The translations under genes were made by a program, and so were the position numbers. From assembly GCF_921293095.1 (NCBI RefSeq), contig NC_060251.1:61831585-61895584 (forward strand): a stretch of DNA of 64,000 bases, in the 5' to 3' direction. This stretch comes from Ischnura elegans (taxonomy: Eukaryota; Arthropoda; Insecta; Odonata; Coenagrionidae). The notes below the pieces were generated by a model. That model did no database searches. It was given only the letters and a program-made list of their open reading frames with translations, and was not told the origin of the DNA. Below, in pieces: positions 49,122 to 61,861 of the stretch (position 1 is its first letter; every line of letters begins with the position of its first letter).

Positions 49122-51149
49122 GCATACGCCGGGAAAGCTCCGATATTTTTTCAAATAGGTATTTTATTTACTCAAAGACTACACCATTTTATAGAGACGC
49201 GTAAAATGGCAGTTTCAGAGAAGCAAAGAGTAAAGCATTCGAAATGTGACACAAAGAACGGTAAAGATAAATTCTTCCAGAAAGGAATCGAACGCGACCC
49301 CAGGGTCGAAGGGTAAGGACTACACATCGCTGCCGCCGAGCCCGAACATGAAGATACTGCGCCATTCGTAAAATATGTGACTGCAAAAAAAAAGTCAACA
49401 GTGATTGCCATGTGGAATTATATTGGGAGATTATACTAAATAAGGTTAATACGGCTACGAAGGAGGTTACTAATAATTAGTTTAATAAAAAAGAGAAATT
49501 CTAAAATTACCATTCAACAATTTGACGGATATTTTTACTTCTCGATTATGTTTCAAAACATGCTTTTCCGCTGCGTTCATTGTCACGAATTGTGAGTAAT
49601 GATGCACCGCAGAACGACAGCAATAAATACCCCCACATCAACGAACGGAGTTAATTTCTAAAAATACCTCAGTTGAAAGTGAACATCATGATTTGGCTCG
49701 GAGTCAATTTTAGCGCAGAAAAAATACAACTCAACTTAATAATAAAAGTAAATAAAATCACGAGGTAGAAATTGATGTGACCATTTCCACGATTCCAAAA
49801 TGACAACCAAGATTAATACCCACCTTTACAAAAATATTAGTGAATAAGCACATTACTGCAATAAAACTCGCTGTGATTATAATTTTCGGCATGAAAAAAT
49901 TGCCAAGCTCAAGGATGTACCCATCGATAAATTAAGACAATATTTCTGCTTAGAGTAGGGTACCGACATCATAGGCCATTTGGCTATAGAAAGACATTTC
50001 ATTCTTTTTTCAAAGTACAAAGGGACTCACTGACACACGAGAGTACAATACAGATGCTGAAATAAGTTGAGTTCCATCAGAGGGGATAAAAATTTATTAC
50101 AAATCAATATGCTTCATGATGAAAACGGAAAGATAACAAAAAATAGTATTGAAAAATAATTTACAGGTACTCAGAGGCATTGAACGTTTTAGATAATGGT
50201 GTAGGAAAGTTTTGACATAGATACAGTGAGCCATTTTAGTCGGTAAACTATTCCACATAATGTCAGCAAACTATCCTATAAATATCCTCCCAAATCGATC
50301 ATTCAGCTCCAAGAATATTTTAAAGACAGTCGCATATGCTAGAACGAAGTGAAAGTCAGTCACTGATTGGGCACAGTGTCGACGGATAAGCAAGCGAAAA
50401 TATTTTACACGAGGTCGAAACTCACGGGAGAGCCGTGTTCAGATTTGAGTGCTCCGAGGTCAAATGCCACTTCCTTGGATTCGCAAGGAACTCATTTTTT
50501 TCCTCACTCAACCTTTCAGCTAACCCACTCCATTACCCCCACCCCACCCCATTCGCTAATTTTCCTCTTCACGGGAGTTGCGGTGAAGGTTTTAGATTCT
50601 ACCTAAGCACTCCGTATAAAAAAGGCTTTTATCGCAGTCACGTGCCCTGCTGTATTTTATTATTATTATTTTCTACTTTATGCACTTTCTCAGTTGGCTT
50701 ACACCAACTGGAAATATTCACCTATCCTAAAGGCAAATTAGGAATGCTAAAATAGTAGGCTCATATGATAAGGAAGAGAATTCATCCTATCCTACACTGT
50801 CCGATCATACCCGGCCCAAGAATCTTTTCACAATCTGGCAATTCTGTAGTAAAACAGCTTTTTGCCCGAGGTTAATCAGGTGCTTTTGAATTCCCAGATT
50901 TTCAATTTCATTTTTGACCTTTTTTGATAACACCCCCTCCGCCGGTATTGTTAGCGGGTGAATACTGACTTCTTTCAATTTCCAAATTTAAAACATCTTC
51001 TACATTATTATGTGTTGTCCTTTTGTCATTCAGTATGTATTTTGTTTATTTATTATTATTATTATGATTCTATTATTATTGTTCAAAATAAATTTATAAG
51101 TCAACTATTCGGTCGGGTGGTGACATAGATTGATTTTACCCAAGTTAAT
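49122..51149. other. Unassigned stretch
   Basis: A possible tRNA-like remnant on the minus strand near 49270-49350 (ggtcgcgttcgattcc). Otherwise plain A/T-rich DNA. Confidence 0.4.
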
Positions 51150-52370
51150 ACATGATGCACCTCAAATTTGTCACGATTTTTCTCGAATTGTACCGAAGCA
51201 AGGCACAGAAGCTGAAGTCAAAACCTATCTCTCTCCTTTTCCTCCATTCTCATCTTTCCGTTGCTATCCACAATTTTCAACAAAAATTTCTACAACATAC
51301 TTCACTGTTTCATTAATTCTTCTTTCCAATACCTGGTGGAACATATACATACACAGAACATGCTGCAGCAGCGTTGAGCTTGCAATGATTTTTTGTCGAC
51401 TTTTTGCAAATGTTTCAAATATTAGCTACAGATATATAAATTTCAAGCGAATGATTCTAAGTTTAACCATTTCTCTCCTCAATAGCAAAGCATGTCTTAT
51501 TTAACGCACATCAAATTTCCGACGATTTTTTTTATCTCCTGATCTAATCTTCCTGATTCTACCGATACAAGGTATAGAAGCTGAAGTCAAAACATACCTC
51601 TCTCTATTTCCTTCATATTTATTCATTGCCGTCCACAATTTTTCAACAAAAATTTAAACAACACACTTCTCTGTTCCATCAATTCTTCTTTCCAATACCT
51701 GGTAGAACAGGTATACGGTGCAGCAGCAGTGGGCTTGCAATGATTTTTTGTCGACTTTTGCAAATGTTACAAACATAAACTAAAGATATAAATTCCAAGC
51801 GAATGATTCTACGTTTAACCATTTATCTCCTCAATAGCAAAGCATGCATGATGAATCCATGATAAAATATAGATAACCAATAGTTATTTTCACACTTAAA
51901 TATACAACTATCGACCATGGTTTTAACACTTTTAGATCATTCTTACGATGTACTACTATTGGTGGTTTGTATTTTATCGTGGATATATCGTATTTCCACC
52001 ACTTGAAGCCTGAAGCAATAAAAGCTGAAACAATATATTGTCAAAGATGAAATATTCTATAAGCTATTAACATTAACAATATTAATTGCTAATTTGAGAG
52101 TTCGCCTTCTCCCGGCGAATTATATTAACAAATGATTCTCGGATTACTAGCCGAGTAAGAGTTCATCACCATGATTATTAATACTGTTGTCAAAACTGTG
52201 GACGGCTTTACTTACTTTACGCACATCAAGTTTGCTCCGATTTCTTTTCTCCTGATCTAATATTCCTAATTCTACCGATGCAAGTAGAGAAGCTGAAGTC
52301 AAAACATTTCCTACATTTCCTTCCATTTACAAAACCTACATTTCCTTCATTCGTATCTCTTCATTGCTAA
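51150..52370. repeat. Tandem duplication, about 345-bp unit, two full copies and one partial
   Basis: Copies at about 51150-51494 and 51503-51846 share agaagctgaagtcaaaac, aattcttctttccaatacct and gcttgcaatgattttttgtc in the same order. A third partial copy (52222-52370) starts acgcacatcaagttt and follows 375 bp of other sequence. Not coding. Confidence 0.8.
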
Positions 52371-53118
52371 ACTTTCACCCTCCACCTCCATTTTTGTCTC
52401 CATTTTTAGAGTCGATCGAACGCGTAGTAGGGATACAAGGGGAGAGTGCACGGGATCTAACGCGGGAAATAAGGGTTGGGATAAAGGGTCCTGCGTGGAA
52501 GGGGTGGATAATAAATCCTTCGCTTTGCTCCCCCATTTCCACAGGATCCCTCATACACGGGGGCTCTTCTCATATTCTTTCCCTCCGCGAGTCATTCCCA
52601 TTATGTTCCCCTCCTCCTCAGATGCTCCCTCAAAAGCATTATTCTGCCCACGAACCACCTCCCATCTTTCACCCAGTAATTTTCTGTGATGGTAACAAGC
52701 GTGTGTGCATTACCCTTTCTTCTCTCGAGAGGAAAAAAAAAGGTGAGACAAGTAACTCGAGGGGAACCTTTTTCTACCCCTTTGGCCTCCCAAACGCACA
52801 CCGATCCCTCTCCCATGCCCCTTTCGATTGGGGCAAAGGGCGTTTCTTATCCTCGAAGGGAACCCAACGCCAAGTTCGGGAGATGAAATTCCGGAAACAG
52901 GTCGTGCTCTATAAGTAAGAAAGAAGGGTTCTCCAAAAAAAAGACCAAATAAACTATAGATGAAAGATGCGTAATTCGTCATCAAAAACTGCTACTGTTG
53001 AACAGAGAGGAGAATGGCGGAAATTAAAATTCATTGGCTACATTCCACACTTATACTCAACATTCGATCAGTGTACCACATTATTAAACGCTAGAATAAG
53101 ATTTCGTATTTTCTAGGC

Positions 53119-53412
53119 CAGGGGTCTCCAAAATACGGCCCGCGGAGGGCTTTCATCCGGCCCGCGCACTCGTTTCAAGTAGCGCGCGATTCTCGCTCGT
53201 TTAACTCTATGAGACGCCGCTAGGAGCATTACAGCGCTGTACTGCACGTTAAAGTCGCATTCAACTGTTCGTAAATAAGAAATACGTCACCGAATACTTC
53301 AGTAGACGTTTGTATCGAATACTTCAGTCATCGGCAAATTTGCTATCCGGCTCCCGGGGCGATTCGAAACTTGGAATGTGGTCCTCGTGGCCTAGAAAAT
53401 TGGAGACCCCTG
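53119..53412. mobile_element. hAT-like MITE with CAGGGGTCTCCAA ends
   Basis: Terminal inverted repeats CAGGGGTCTCCAA; the interior starts with the ggcccgcgg motif seen in many animal hAT MITEs. Flanks ttctaggc and ttctagcc are an 8-bp duplication with one mismatch. 294 bp, CpG-rich. Confidence 0.9.
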
Positions 53413-54725
53413 TTCTAGCCGAATTATATTAATAAATAATTCTCGGGTTTTCAGCCGAGTGAGAAAATTTATGGTTGATTTGGAGAGGAACAACTTGACT
53501 CGCGACTCTGGGTATAATTAAGCAGGGAATGGAAACTGTGAAATAGAAACGATGAAACATTATACCTTTCACTTGAACCATAATCCCCCAATAACAATTT
53601 AAAAAATGACAAAATTTATCTTATTATTAAACAGATCAATTATTGAATATTTATTCAATCAAGCCACAAACTGCACATCAATCGTAAATAAATTTTCTAA
53701 GAATTGCGCTAGATATTATTATTCTAAATTGACAAAACTATCTTCCACTTTTGCGGTTGATTTCAAGAAAAGTCGAGCTCCCCTAACCCAATGACTACAC
53801 TGAGTTGATTTCCGCCACTTTAGTTTGTAGTGAACCTTTCTGAGTTTTCAACTCCATTGTTATGCTAAGTTTTGTGAATTTATGATATTTTGAACAAGGC
53901 CTTACTTGTTAGTAATCAAAATTTCCTTAAAAATATCACCCCCAGTAAATCTATTAACTATTGTCGAAACATACTTGAACAAAGAGGTAGATGCCATGCC
54001 TACTGGCCGACTTCGCACTACTTGAATCACACTCTGTATAATACCTCAACCATCCTTAAACTCCATGCCTCTCCAAAGTCCAGCTTTTAATAAATAAAAT
54101 GCCACTAAATAATGCGGCGCTTTAATTTGAGAGGTCGCTGTTTACATGCAACGTCACGTCTCCATAGCTACGTGAGACAACTTTTGCAAGTCGAGTGTGT
54201 CACAGTCACCACCAATCACCCTAGATATTGCAACAGTTCCCCATTTAGGTGTATATGAATGCACTAACTCCCCAAGGAAACACATGAAAAACGTGCACAT
54301 GGAACCTATTCTCGCCCTATCCAGCTTAGAGTTTTCCACCACGACGCAAAATCGCTATGGATCGATCGACCTTATAAAATCTTTGGGTGGAATGGGGTCA
54401 GTTCGTCTGAATTTCCCGCCAGGGGGTGTTGTTTCCCGCAAATTCCAAAAATTCCATCCACCTTCCCCACTTGCTTCCCTCGCATTTCCGCTTCCTCTTA
54501 CCCTCCCTTCGCTCTATCCAAACCTTTTCTCCCCCACCACGCTTTTGAAGCCAAACCTCAACCATCTCCATGTTGAGCCGCAGCTTCGACTGTTACAAAA
54601 TCACAACGCGTACTGAGCAATGTGATGGGACTCGTGTACATTAAACCGAAAAGATAAATCTCAGATAATGATAGGGAAACAAAGCAATAAAAACGTTGGA
54701 TATGCAACGCTTGTTGGTTTTCTTC

Positions 54726-54994
54726 CAGTGGTTTGGGGGAGAACCCCCCCACCCCAGAGTTAAGAGAAATTTTTAAGTTACATCCATTTTACTTAATTGA
54801 ATCAATATTACTTATGGAATAGTGTAAGGACATAAAATATGCCTCATAAAGCCGTAAAACTCACTATTTATCCTAAAATTTTTCTGGGGAAGGACCCCAA
54901 ACCTCCCGCTTACCCTGGCGGGTATGGCATACCCCCAGACAGTATTAATTGCGCCTAAAACCCCTCCTAGCTTTAATTCCAAGCTGCGCCTCTG
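54726..54994. mobile_element. hAT-like MITE, diverged copy
   Basis: Starts CAGTGGTTTGGGG and ends gctgcgcctctg; the middle (tttaagttacatccatttta and gccgtaaaactcac) matches the family. No target duplication is recognisable, so it is older. Confidence 0.8.
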
Positions 54995-57900
54995 AGTGAC
55001 ATCCTTAGTTTTCCCTGAAAATTTATCAATTAAAATGACCGGTCACCAAAAGATCTCCTACTATAATTTCTAGATTCTGACGGCAATTCAGCAATGCCGA
55101 CGGTTGAGGTAATAAGAATAACACCCGAATGTTCCACGAATTGATGACGCATATTCCATGCATGCAAGCTGCGAAAATTAGTTTGAGTTGGTGAATGAAG
55201 GGAGGGAGAGATTGACATATAAATGCCTTGACAGTCAAATTGGAAGAATTTCTGATTTTCTTCCTGACTTTCATGAGAATGCCCTTACTTTTCCAGAAAG
55301 TCAAAATTCCCTGAAAATTACATGAATGCTTATAATAAGATATTAAATTTAAATATTATATGTCAGGAATATTATATTGCTTAAAATATTTGTTCGAGCA
55401 TCAAAATTTTCCATGTCCACATTTTATTATTATACTTACCACGCGCACAGACATTACAAATTCTGTTAATTGATTGATTTACTAATTTGCGATTAAGAGT
55501 CGATTAAAATTGAGGAATGAATACAAATTTTAGAGCTGGAAACAGCACCTTAAATGACGCAAAGGAGGGCATAACGCAAAAATGATATTCAGGAACGATA
55601 TTTGAGTCTCCACTCCATTACCCAGAATGGGGTTCCTAGATCTAAAAGGGACTTTTTAAACTTAACTTTCTCAACGAATAGAAAGATTACCGGGTCACGT
55701 CTCGAACGAATTCAAAGAGCACGTGCAAGCCTCCGCCTTATGTTTAACTTTGAACTTAAATGTGAATCCCAGAGTGACGTAGACTATGGCCTCCTTAATG
55801 ATCCGACTGCAGGGCCTTCTGAACAGCCATTCTCCCGTTCGAATCATTGCGGTCTCAAGTTCCAAACCTCTCCCTTAAACCGTAGCGTGATTGAGGTCCT
55901 CTAATTCCAAATTTCAGCATTTTGACCCAATTGACGCTTCAAAATTATTGGTTAGTGGGCCCTGAAGCAGAAACTCATAACAGTCTATACTTCAGTGAAT
56001 AAATTTAAGCACAACCACATTTTCACTAATCTCAAGTGATAGGCATTGACGATAATAGCATTTATTTAGATAAGCAGCAATTGCAAGCGTAATTTATTTC
56101 AACTAAACCATTAGTTCAAATAGTTGTCCTAGACATAAAAGTCTGCTCCTGCATCAGGTCCAATTAAGCCAATAATTTTGGCAGCAAACATTTCCAAGTT
56201 GAGTTAATGAAACTAAATCCATTTCTAAAACTATCCTCCTCCGCAGGGAACGGCTTTTCTTTCAAATATTTCGGAATGTTAGTAAAATCCCATGATCAAC
56301 AGCGGACGCGCATTGCCTTGATCCTTCACTCCCGCTTATATTTAAAACTTTCCACATATGAAGGTGTCCAGCACCATGCAGCCACAAAAACAGGCTTAAT
56401 CCAAATAGTTCTTCTCCTCTTAATTTTCCACGCAATTCTCACGTTTTCTGTTGCAGCAGAGAGGCTTATCCGCAGGAATACTGCGGGATTCATAAAAAAC
56501 ATTCGGCCATGGTAAAGGTTACAAGTTTTTCGATTCCTGGAAAAAAACAAGTGAATGTGACCCATTTGTTTCCCGGACTTCACGGATAAAAGGTATTCGT
56601 TCCGACTAGGGACCAGGGCCGATATCACGCCCCAATTACTACAGCAGTGGTACCAACTTCTAGCTCACGAGGATGCAATCTTATCCGTTCTTTCGTTTCT
56701 TCCGTTCACGCTCAGCTCTGCAGCACAACAACTTTGGAATCCACTTAAATTAATTACGCCATTGTGCGCCACTGTTTCGTGTTTTATTTAATGGCTGAAA
56801 ACGAAATTCCATCATAAGTGAAATATTTCTGTCAAAGCTCACTTTTACTTTAGAATATAATGAATTTCACGTAGGATATTCGTATATTTATGCTAAAAGT
56901 GAGATTTTTCTGCTCTTAGAATAAAATTTATATTATCGCCTTCTGGGAGATTTTGACAGATGAATACACGTGATGCTTCTATTTTTTCGACTGTCATCTG
57001 CCATTTCCTCAACCTTCAAATCATCAACAATTTCATTTTTTAAAGTTATGGCATCAGCAGAGTTTCATAACGAAGGCTAAAATAGAAGTTCTTGGTGAAA
57101 GACAAGACCACGATTGATCATACAATTTCGTGAGCGAAATTATCGGAACTCAACATTATTGAGAGAAATAAGCAATAGTTTGAACTTTCAACTTTTTCGG
57201 GTACTCAATTGGTTCCAGATATTTGATTTGACATAATGCTCGCATAGTACCCTTAAATACTTAACTATTCTGGTTTTGGTACTCCTTTCAGCTTCATGGG
57301 GCCTCAGACAAAATAATGTGGGGAAGCTCTTTTCTAAACAATACTTCTCATTAAGCGATTGACTATCGGCGTAGAATTTAGTTATAATTATCTTGCATAC
57401 AGTAAATCCTCATATTCACAGCTGACAGAGACTGTCCCATTTTCGATCTCTAATATTAAACCCTGAAATTTGTGCCATATTGATGAAGTTTGGAACGCTT
57501 GGAACACACTTCAGAAAAATACGGCATTTTTAAAAGATAACAAAAAAATTAGATTTTGATCTTTAGATCCCATAATGTGGGTCCAAATTTATTGTGCGTA
57601 TACGCGATGCATTTTACCGTCTTGAAGCATAATTAGGAGAAAATACGAAATATTTACCACACATTTCAGCCAACGCCCGGTAAAGAATGTACGAGAGTAT
57701 CATCATTTGGTTGGCGCTAAACGGGCTTTATAAAACCGAATCTATTTTGCATGAAAGCTATTGAACCTAACAGTCACATAAAATAATTCTCAAGTTACTG
57801 AACCGAAGAAAATATTGCGATGTCACCACTTTTTTGTTTAATTCTAATGATATAGGCTCAATAAAGACTATATTTTAATGTCTAGGTTTACATTTTAACT

Positions 57901-58229
57901 TTACATGCTTAACAGATTTAGAATTATATTATTGCTTCGGAGCCCATGGGTCACACTCTCAGATCACAGTTTGGGAACAGCTAGTTCAAATGGAAACGCT
58001 TGTTCTTCATCAATAATGCTGCTGTTTTTGGAAATATGAAAGAATAACAGTTATAAATAACTTCAAATATTCCGTTTTTATTTCAAATAACCAAAGTATG
58101 CAACTTTTATACCGATCCATTCTTACTGGATACAAAAGAAGATTTATCAGGGGTGCAATTTACCGCTCATCACTGATATAGTCACGAATCATCTGCAAGT
58201 AAAATAATAGGTTAATGCACATGGAGGAT
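54995..58229. other. Unassigned stretch
   Basis: No recognisable gene or complete element. The ORFs present are short and without family motifs. Confidence 0.45.
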
Positions 58230-58325
58230 ATCAATTGCCTTGACCTGGATTTGATGCAGGATCCCCGGATACGCGTTGAGTGCTTTAACCAATTACGCTT
58301 CCTTTTCCCCTGAGAATTTTTGATG
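58230..58325 (-). mobile_element. tRNA-like SINE fragment
   Basis: Minus strand: gcgtaattggttaaagcact, then ccggggatcctgcatcaaat and ccaggtcaaggc. Same layout as 24150-24335 with a decayed B box. Confidence 0.5.
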
Positions 58326-58753
58326 GCTTCAGAGGAGAAATGTGTGTCAATGAAATGAAATATATTCACAGGAAGGACTTCTTGGGAGTTTTACGGCTTG
58401 AAGCTTGTTGTACAAGAGTCAGGGCTATTGATTTTGAATCTAATCTCCCAAAGTAAATTCAAAGAGACGAAAAGAATCGTAATAATTTGGGGAAAGCAAA
58501 TAAAATTAACAGTATTGATTACTGAATCAAATAAAACCAAGTATTACATCTTCGTAGGATCATGCGTAGAAGAGACATCAATCCATATTCACTTAAACTA
58601 TATTATTATTATCATTTATTCACTTATTATATTTATTCATTTATCACTATATATTTATTCACTAGTTATTATCATTTGAATCACTGGACTCAGGGAATTT
58701 TTTTTCAAATAGGGAATTGCCAATATGACTTCACTTACTAGTGATAATATGTC

Positions 58754-59053
58754 CAGTGGCGCAGCGAGGGGGGGTTTTGGGGGTTAGACCCCCCCCCCAG
58801 AGCTCAGATAAATATTTAAATTTAATCCATTTTACTTAATAGGATTGATATTACTAATAGAATAGTGTAAGGATCAATAAAATATCCCTCAGAAAGCCGT
58901 AAAACTCACCATTTCGAACCGCTTATTTTAAAATTCCGCAATTTATTAATCTCGCACCTACCGCTTATCCTGGTGGGTATTCCATACCTCAACACACCCC
59001 GGTATTAGTTGCACCTAAACCCCCCTCAGCCTTAATTCCTGGCTGCCCCCCTG
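58754..59053. mobile_element. hAT-like MITE (same family)
   Basis: Starts CAGTGGCGCAGCGAGG; the other end reads ccttaattcctggctgcccc. Flanks aatatgtc and aatctgtc are an 8-bp duplication with one change. About 300 bp, very similar to 43905-44210. Confidence 0.9.
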
Positions 59054-59489
59054 AATCTGTCCACTATGCGTTTCAATACGGCTGCATTGCGACTACAATT
59101 AGTACAAAGGAGAACCTCATACTATCGAACCCCGTAGTGCTCCTTTCGGTTGCGTCCGACGCGTCCCTTGCGTAGTTTACTCATTACCGTTTGTAGTGTC
59201 ACGTCTTCCAACTTCAGTGGTTGGACATCCTGCCTGATAAGCACACCTCTTGACAAGCTCAAAGAAAAAACATCAAACAATAAGTCCTACTATGTGACCA
59301 TGATTTTCAATTTCCTATTTTCCCACTTCTCTGGGCACTACCCTTCCTAAGCAACGCGGAGTGGTCTGCTAGTGCCTGATAAATGAATTTCGAAGATTCG
59401 AGTACTGCCCCAATTATCTTATTTCAATTTAATGCGAATCGACTTGAATCATTCTGCATCAACTCGGTCCGATTCCAACTCATTCCTAC

Positions 59490-59940
59490 AGCTCTGTATT
59501 AGAAAAATAGCAAACGTGGAGGATCCTGGTTCGAATCCAGGTCGGAGAGCGGATGATATTGCCTCGGTGGAGAATTCCGTAACTGGCCTATTCGCTTCGA
59601 AACGGAGGGCAGAGAGAGAAAAGAGACATATGAAGAGTAAAGCAGACAAACCCAGCGAGTTTAATGAGAATAGAATTGAATCATGTCTGCATCAAATCGA
59701 TTCAAGACCGAATCAATCCCGTATATCTGCTCTATATTGGCTATTATTGGATCTTAATTATCTCTGCTCAGTACTAGCTCTGTATTAAGGAACTAGCCAA
59801 CGTGGGAGACCTTGGTTCGAATATAGGCCGCAGATCGGACGATATTTCCTCAGTGGAGTATTCTGTAACTGGCCTTACCGCTTCGAAACTGTGTACAAGA
59901 GAGATAGATACATAGAAAGCAGACAAGCCCTGCACCCGGG
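59490..59940 (+). repeat. Direct repeat with B-box-like sequences
   Basis: Units at about 59490-59660 and 59772-59940 share agctctgtattaNgNaNNta, then ttggttcgaat-type B box, then gtaactggcctNNNcgcttc and a gcagacaaNccc end. Possibly a tRNA-derived SINE dimer. Confidence 0.65.
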
Positions 59941-61198
59941 GGTGCCGCAAAGGAGAGGAAGCAAAACGCGGGTGCAGCGAGCGTGGTGGGGGAGCAGCAG
60001 ATTCGTGAGCCCGCTTTGGAAGAGCCAGCCGGGGGCCCCCTGATACATTTGCGGGAGGGAGCGTGTGCCCTTGGACCTTTAAGCTCGGCGCCCGCCCTTC
60101 CCCTCCGCCGTCTCCCCTTACCCCCACCCCTCCCGACCCTGACGTCTACGTCAGGTGCCGGGCAGATGCGGCTGCCTTCCCCCTATAGCCCGCACAACCC
60201 CACCCCCCTTCCACCCGTGCCGCCTCTATAGGTGGAGAGATGTACACAGCTAAGGGGTATTTTTTTTAGGAGAACTTGAAAGGGTGAGGTAGGGATGGTT
60301 TGAAAAGTGTGCGTGGAGGAAGAATGGGGAAATACAAGGAGGGAAGAGAACGGCCTGGAAATGCACGCTGCATTGTTCCTCCCGGCACATATGATACCTT
60401 AAGCTTGATAATGCGCCGATGTCTCCACGTTATTTTTCTTTCGCTCTGCAGCTCGTTTCGTCGTTGCTGAAATTCCAGACGCATTCATTCATCTCCATTA
60501 GGTGCTCATTAAGCTCGTTATTTTCTTTCATTTGCTCGGTCGCTTCCTTCGCTATTAACCAACGCCCTTTCCCAATTTTCCGGCCTTGTTGGAGGCGGGA
60601 TACAGTCCTCCCCTGCTAAACCGAAGATCGCGGGTTCGAGTCCCGATAGGGTGAATTTAGGTCGTCCTCGATGTGTGTGATCGACCATATCTTCAATACC
60701 AAATTAATGCTACGCTTGTTACGAATAAAGAAATACTTATTAATATTAGTCGTTGCTTTTTCCAGAAAACACACCGTTAACCTGACCATACTCCTCAACT
60801 CAGTATTTTTCTTGCATTTTACAGCTCTTTTTAACCCCATTGCCACTGAAATTCAAGTCAAATCCATTTGGTGCTCTCCTCACTCGCTTTCTACTCCGTT
60901 GCTTCTCTTTAATTAACTTCCACTTCCATTCATCACCATTAGCTTACAATTTATCTCGTTATATGCTAAGGTTTTCTCCTTTCTAAGTCGCCATCTCCCC
61001 AATCCCCTTGCTTCCTTCCCCAATCACATCATTCTTTTCGACATTTACCTTTTCCAGGCATTGTACCTCAACCATCACAATACTCCGATCTACTCTGTAC
61101 TTACCTCTTCTTCTGCAGGTATTTTTTTTACAAAGATTTCACTCCGTATTTTTCAACTTTCCAACAGCTCTATCGTTCTTAATTAAGTTCCATTTCGA

Positions 61199-61861
61199 TA
61201 GGGTAGTTTCCTTCATCAAAGAAATCGAAAGGCATTGATTGCGATTCGTTACCCACCATTAGTGTATTCATAATATACAAATTATTTGGTTTTAGAAATA
61301 CCGGTTTAGATGAATGGCAAGGGTCAATTTTATCCTCTTTTGAAAAAGGCCAAATAAGCGCCCATGCGATGCCACTCCACGTGACGTCACAGGGACCTAG
61401 TTTCTATACGAGTAGATAGGAGTTTTACATCGTTTGAGGTTACCAATGCATGCATGAGGCACAGAGCTCAGGGAAACATGTCTTAATAATCACCTATTAA
61501 AACTGGCTAAGGCCGGAAAGTTTCCTTCGTTTGATAAGGTATTAATAGTCCTTATTTAAGCTAAGCGGTACCAGCTAGTAGGGTACTCTGTACCTGCTAG
61601 CATCCTGCGTCGTATCAGCGCTCAGAGCCTCGCCCCAAGGTCACACTCACTTGCGGCAGCGGGAACCAGAACGACGTCACACGGAGTTTTCCCGGCATTC
61701 ATACTTACCCGTCGCGTTTTCGCGCGCTTGAAAATTTTCGCTTTTCATTTAATCGCGAAAAATAGATATTGTCATTTAAAAATCTAAAAGCGTGGTATGC
61801 GTACTCCAGGAGTAATAATCTTTCGATTTAGGCAATAAAAAAATAATAGGAAACCACCCTA
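61199..61861. mobile_element. 660-bp dispersed repeat, copy 3
   Basis: Ends tagggtagtttccttc and, inverted, tagggtggtttccta. It shares order and content with copy 1, with most CpG positions retained here but changed in copy 1. Confidence 0.8.

Noticed and set aside
52364-52918. 184-codon plus-strand ORF
   Set aside because: The longest ORF of its area, but Pro/Ser-rich, with no family motif, and open on the reverse strand too. Kept only as a low-probability candidate.
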